NCBI GenBank assembly: GCA_050633205.1
Contig: JBOEGA010000005.1
Span: 1 to 32,507, forward strand
Source of the DNA: CBDHHC01 sp050633205
Lineage (GTDB): Bacteria; Pseudomonadota; Alphaproteobacteria; Rhizobiales; CBDHHC01
Direction: 5' to 3'
DNA length: 32,507 bases
The notes beneath the pieces are model-generated. The model worked only from the letters and a program-made list of their open reading frames with translations. It was not told the DNA's origin and ran no database searches. Shown in pieces: positions 31,654 through 32,507 of the stretch (its first letter is position 1; each line of letters starts with the position of its first letter). The position numbers and the translations under genes are program-made.

Positions 31654-32507
31654 TTACTGCGGTAATACAGGTACTTCCACAGTTTCTTTGCTTGAAAGTG
31701 TTTTCAAGAATGCCACCAGATCGGAGCGTTCTTCATTTGTCAGCGTAAATTTCTTCATTGCCCAGGACAGGCTTTTTCTTTTCACAAAGCCATTTTCATA
31801 ATGGCGAATAACCTCTTCCAGAGACGAGATACTGCCATCGTGCATAAACGGTGTGCGCTCAACAATATTCCGCAGTGTCGGAGTTTTAAATGCATGCTTA
31901 AGTGTTTCAACATTCTTTACGATTCCGCCGCGACCAAGATCTTTAGAATTCAGGCCAATATCGTGAAATGCATCATCTGTGAAACGCCAGCCAGCATGAC
32001 AGGTCGAACATTGAGCTTTTGTATTATACAGGACAAACCCCCGCTTTTCGGAAGCTGTAATGGCTTTTTCATCACCCTTAATCCATTTATCAAAGCGGGC
32101 TTCACCCGAAACGATTGTGCGTTCAAAAGAGGCAATTGCTTTCGCTACATTATTCAAATCAATTTTTTCGCCAGGGAAAGCCTTTTTAAATAGCTCCTGA
32201 TAGCCTTTTATATTTTGAACACGGCTTAAAACAAGTTGCTCACTCATTCCCATTTCAGCATCAGCGAGCATCGGTCCTTTTGCCTGCTCTTCCAAGCTTG
32301 AGGCTCGACCATCCCAGAATAACAGAGGTGCCCATGCAAGATTCAAAATTGTCGGAGAATGTCGACCTAAACGATTTCCTTTATGTCCTAATCCAGTAGG
32401 AAGCCCGTCTTCCCAGCCAAGTCCAGGGTTGTGGCAAGTCGCACATGACATAACCCCATTTTTTGATATGCGCGGGTCGAAATAAAGCTTGTGACCAAGA
32501 TCAATCT
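31654..32507 (-). CDS. Di-haem cytochrome c peroxidase (CcpA/MauG family), 5' end outside the window
   Basis: The frame stays open to the right edge, and the visible 283 residues include the family opening LGHKLYFDPRISKNG before the first haem motif. The two c-type haem sites are CATCH (32445-32431) and CSTCH (32010-31996), the normal pair of bacterial di-haem peroxidases, which reduce H2O2 in the periplasm with electrons from cytochromes or cupredoxins. RTPFMHDGSISSLEEVIRHYENG near the end contains the conserved Met-His region. WAPLLFWDGRASSLEEQAKGP is also typical. The missing part should hold the signal peptide. The stop lies 74 bases before the cupredoxin start. MauG-like oxidative roles cannot be excluded. 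Confidence 0.92.
   Translation of the reverse strand, partial: IDLGHKLYFDPRISKNGVMSCATCHNPGLGWEDGLPTGLGHKGNRLGRHSPTILNLAWAPLLFWDGRASSLEEQAKGPMLADAEMGMSEQLVLSRVQNIKGYQELFKKAFPGEKIDLNNVAKAIASFERTIVSGEARFDKWIKGDEKAITASEKRGFVLYNTKAQCSTCHAGWRFTDDAFHDIGLNSKDLGRGGIVKNVETLKHAFKTPTLRNIVERTPFMHDGSISSLEEVIRHYENGFVKRKSLSWAMKKFTLTNEERSDLVAFLKTLSSKETVEVPVLPQ

Noticed and set aside
1..32507. CRISPR array, tRNA, rRNA, insertion sequence or prophage
   Set aside because: No regularly spaced repeats, no tRNA-like cloverleaf with CCA-type end, no rRNA segments, and no transposase, integrase or phage gene were seen on either strand.

Overview
The window looks like a chromosomal segment of a moderate-GC alphaproteobacterium. 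The evidence is a DUF2336 protein (a family I know mainly from Alphaproteobacteria), a uvrC-moaD-moaE neighbourhood like the usual uvrC-pgsA-moaD-moaE block (here without pgsA), a thiS-thiG-thiE operon, and an alpha-2-macroglobulin/PbpC pair. The genus cannot be fixed from sequence alone. I see no rRNA, tRNA, CRISPR array, insertion sequence or prophage gene.

Layout. (1) 1-1506: the tail of an unknown gene with a terminator, then an MDR-family NADP-dependent oxidoreductase. (2) 1703-5692: a soluble histidine kinase whose last 11 bases overlap a HerA-type ATPase, a coupled 50-residue ORF just after the ATPase, and a DUF2336 protein. (3) 5870-7128: an NTF2/SnoaL-like protein and an AraC/GyrI-like regulator. 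(4) 7181-8830, minus strand: thiS-thiG-thiE. (5) 8831-9446: a long non-coding gap with two inverted repeats. (6) 9447-17310: a periplasmic alpha-2-macroglobulin with an intact CAEQ thioester motif, PbpC, and a small secreted protein. A pair of REP-like hairpins follows, then an unknown two-TM protein on the minus strand. (7) 18599-22654, minus strand: a complete Mn/Zn ABC importer in troABCD order. Its first permease carries a DtxR-like C-terminal extension, and its promoter is bracketed by inverted repeats. (8) 22883-24777: a Rid-family protein, a PduO-type cobalamin adenosyltransferase and a rhomboid protease closed by a strong terminator. (9) 24883-28744: uvrC, then moaD-moaE flanked by two paralogous secreted DUF2147-like proteins. 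(10) 28771-32507, minus strand: a di-heme cytochrome c peroxidase (cut by the window edge), a cupredoxin, and an 823-residue chemoreceptor.

The most unusual locus is the last one. The chemoreceptor joins a four-helix cytochrome b561-type haem module to a second membrane sensor, a HAMP region, a canonical MCP signalling hairpin and a C-terminal PilZ (cyclic-di-GMP) domain. It lies directly downstream of a periplasmic copper protein and a di-haem peroxidase. This suggests a redox- or oxidant-sensing chemotaxis module that links periplasmic electron transfer to motility and c-di-GMP. Secondary points of interest are the kinase-HerA-small ORF unit, the permease with a degenerate metallo-regulator domain, and the DUF2147 pair around moaDE.
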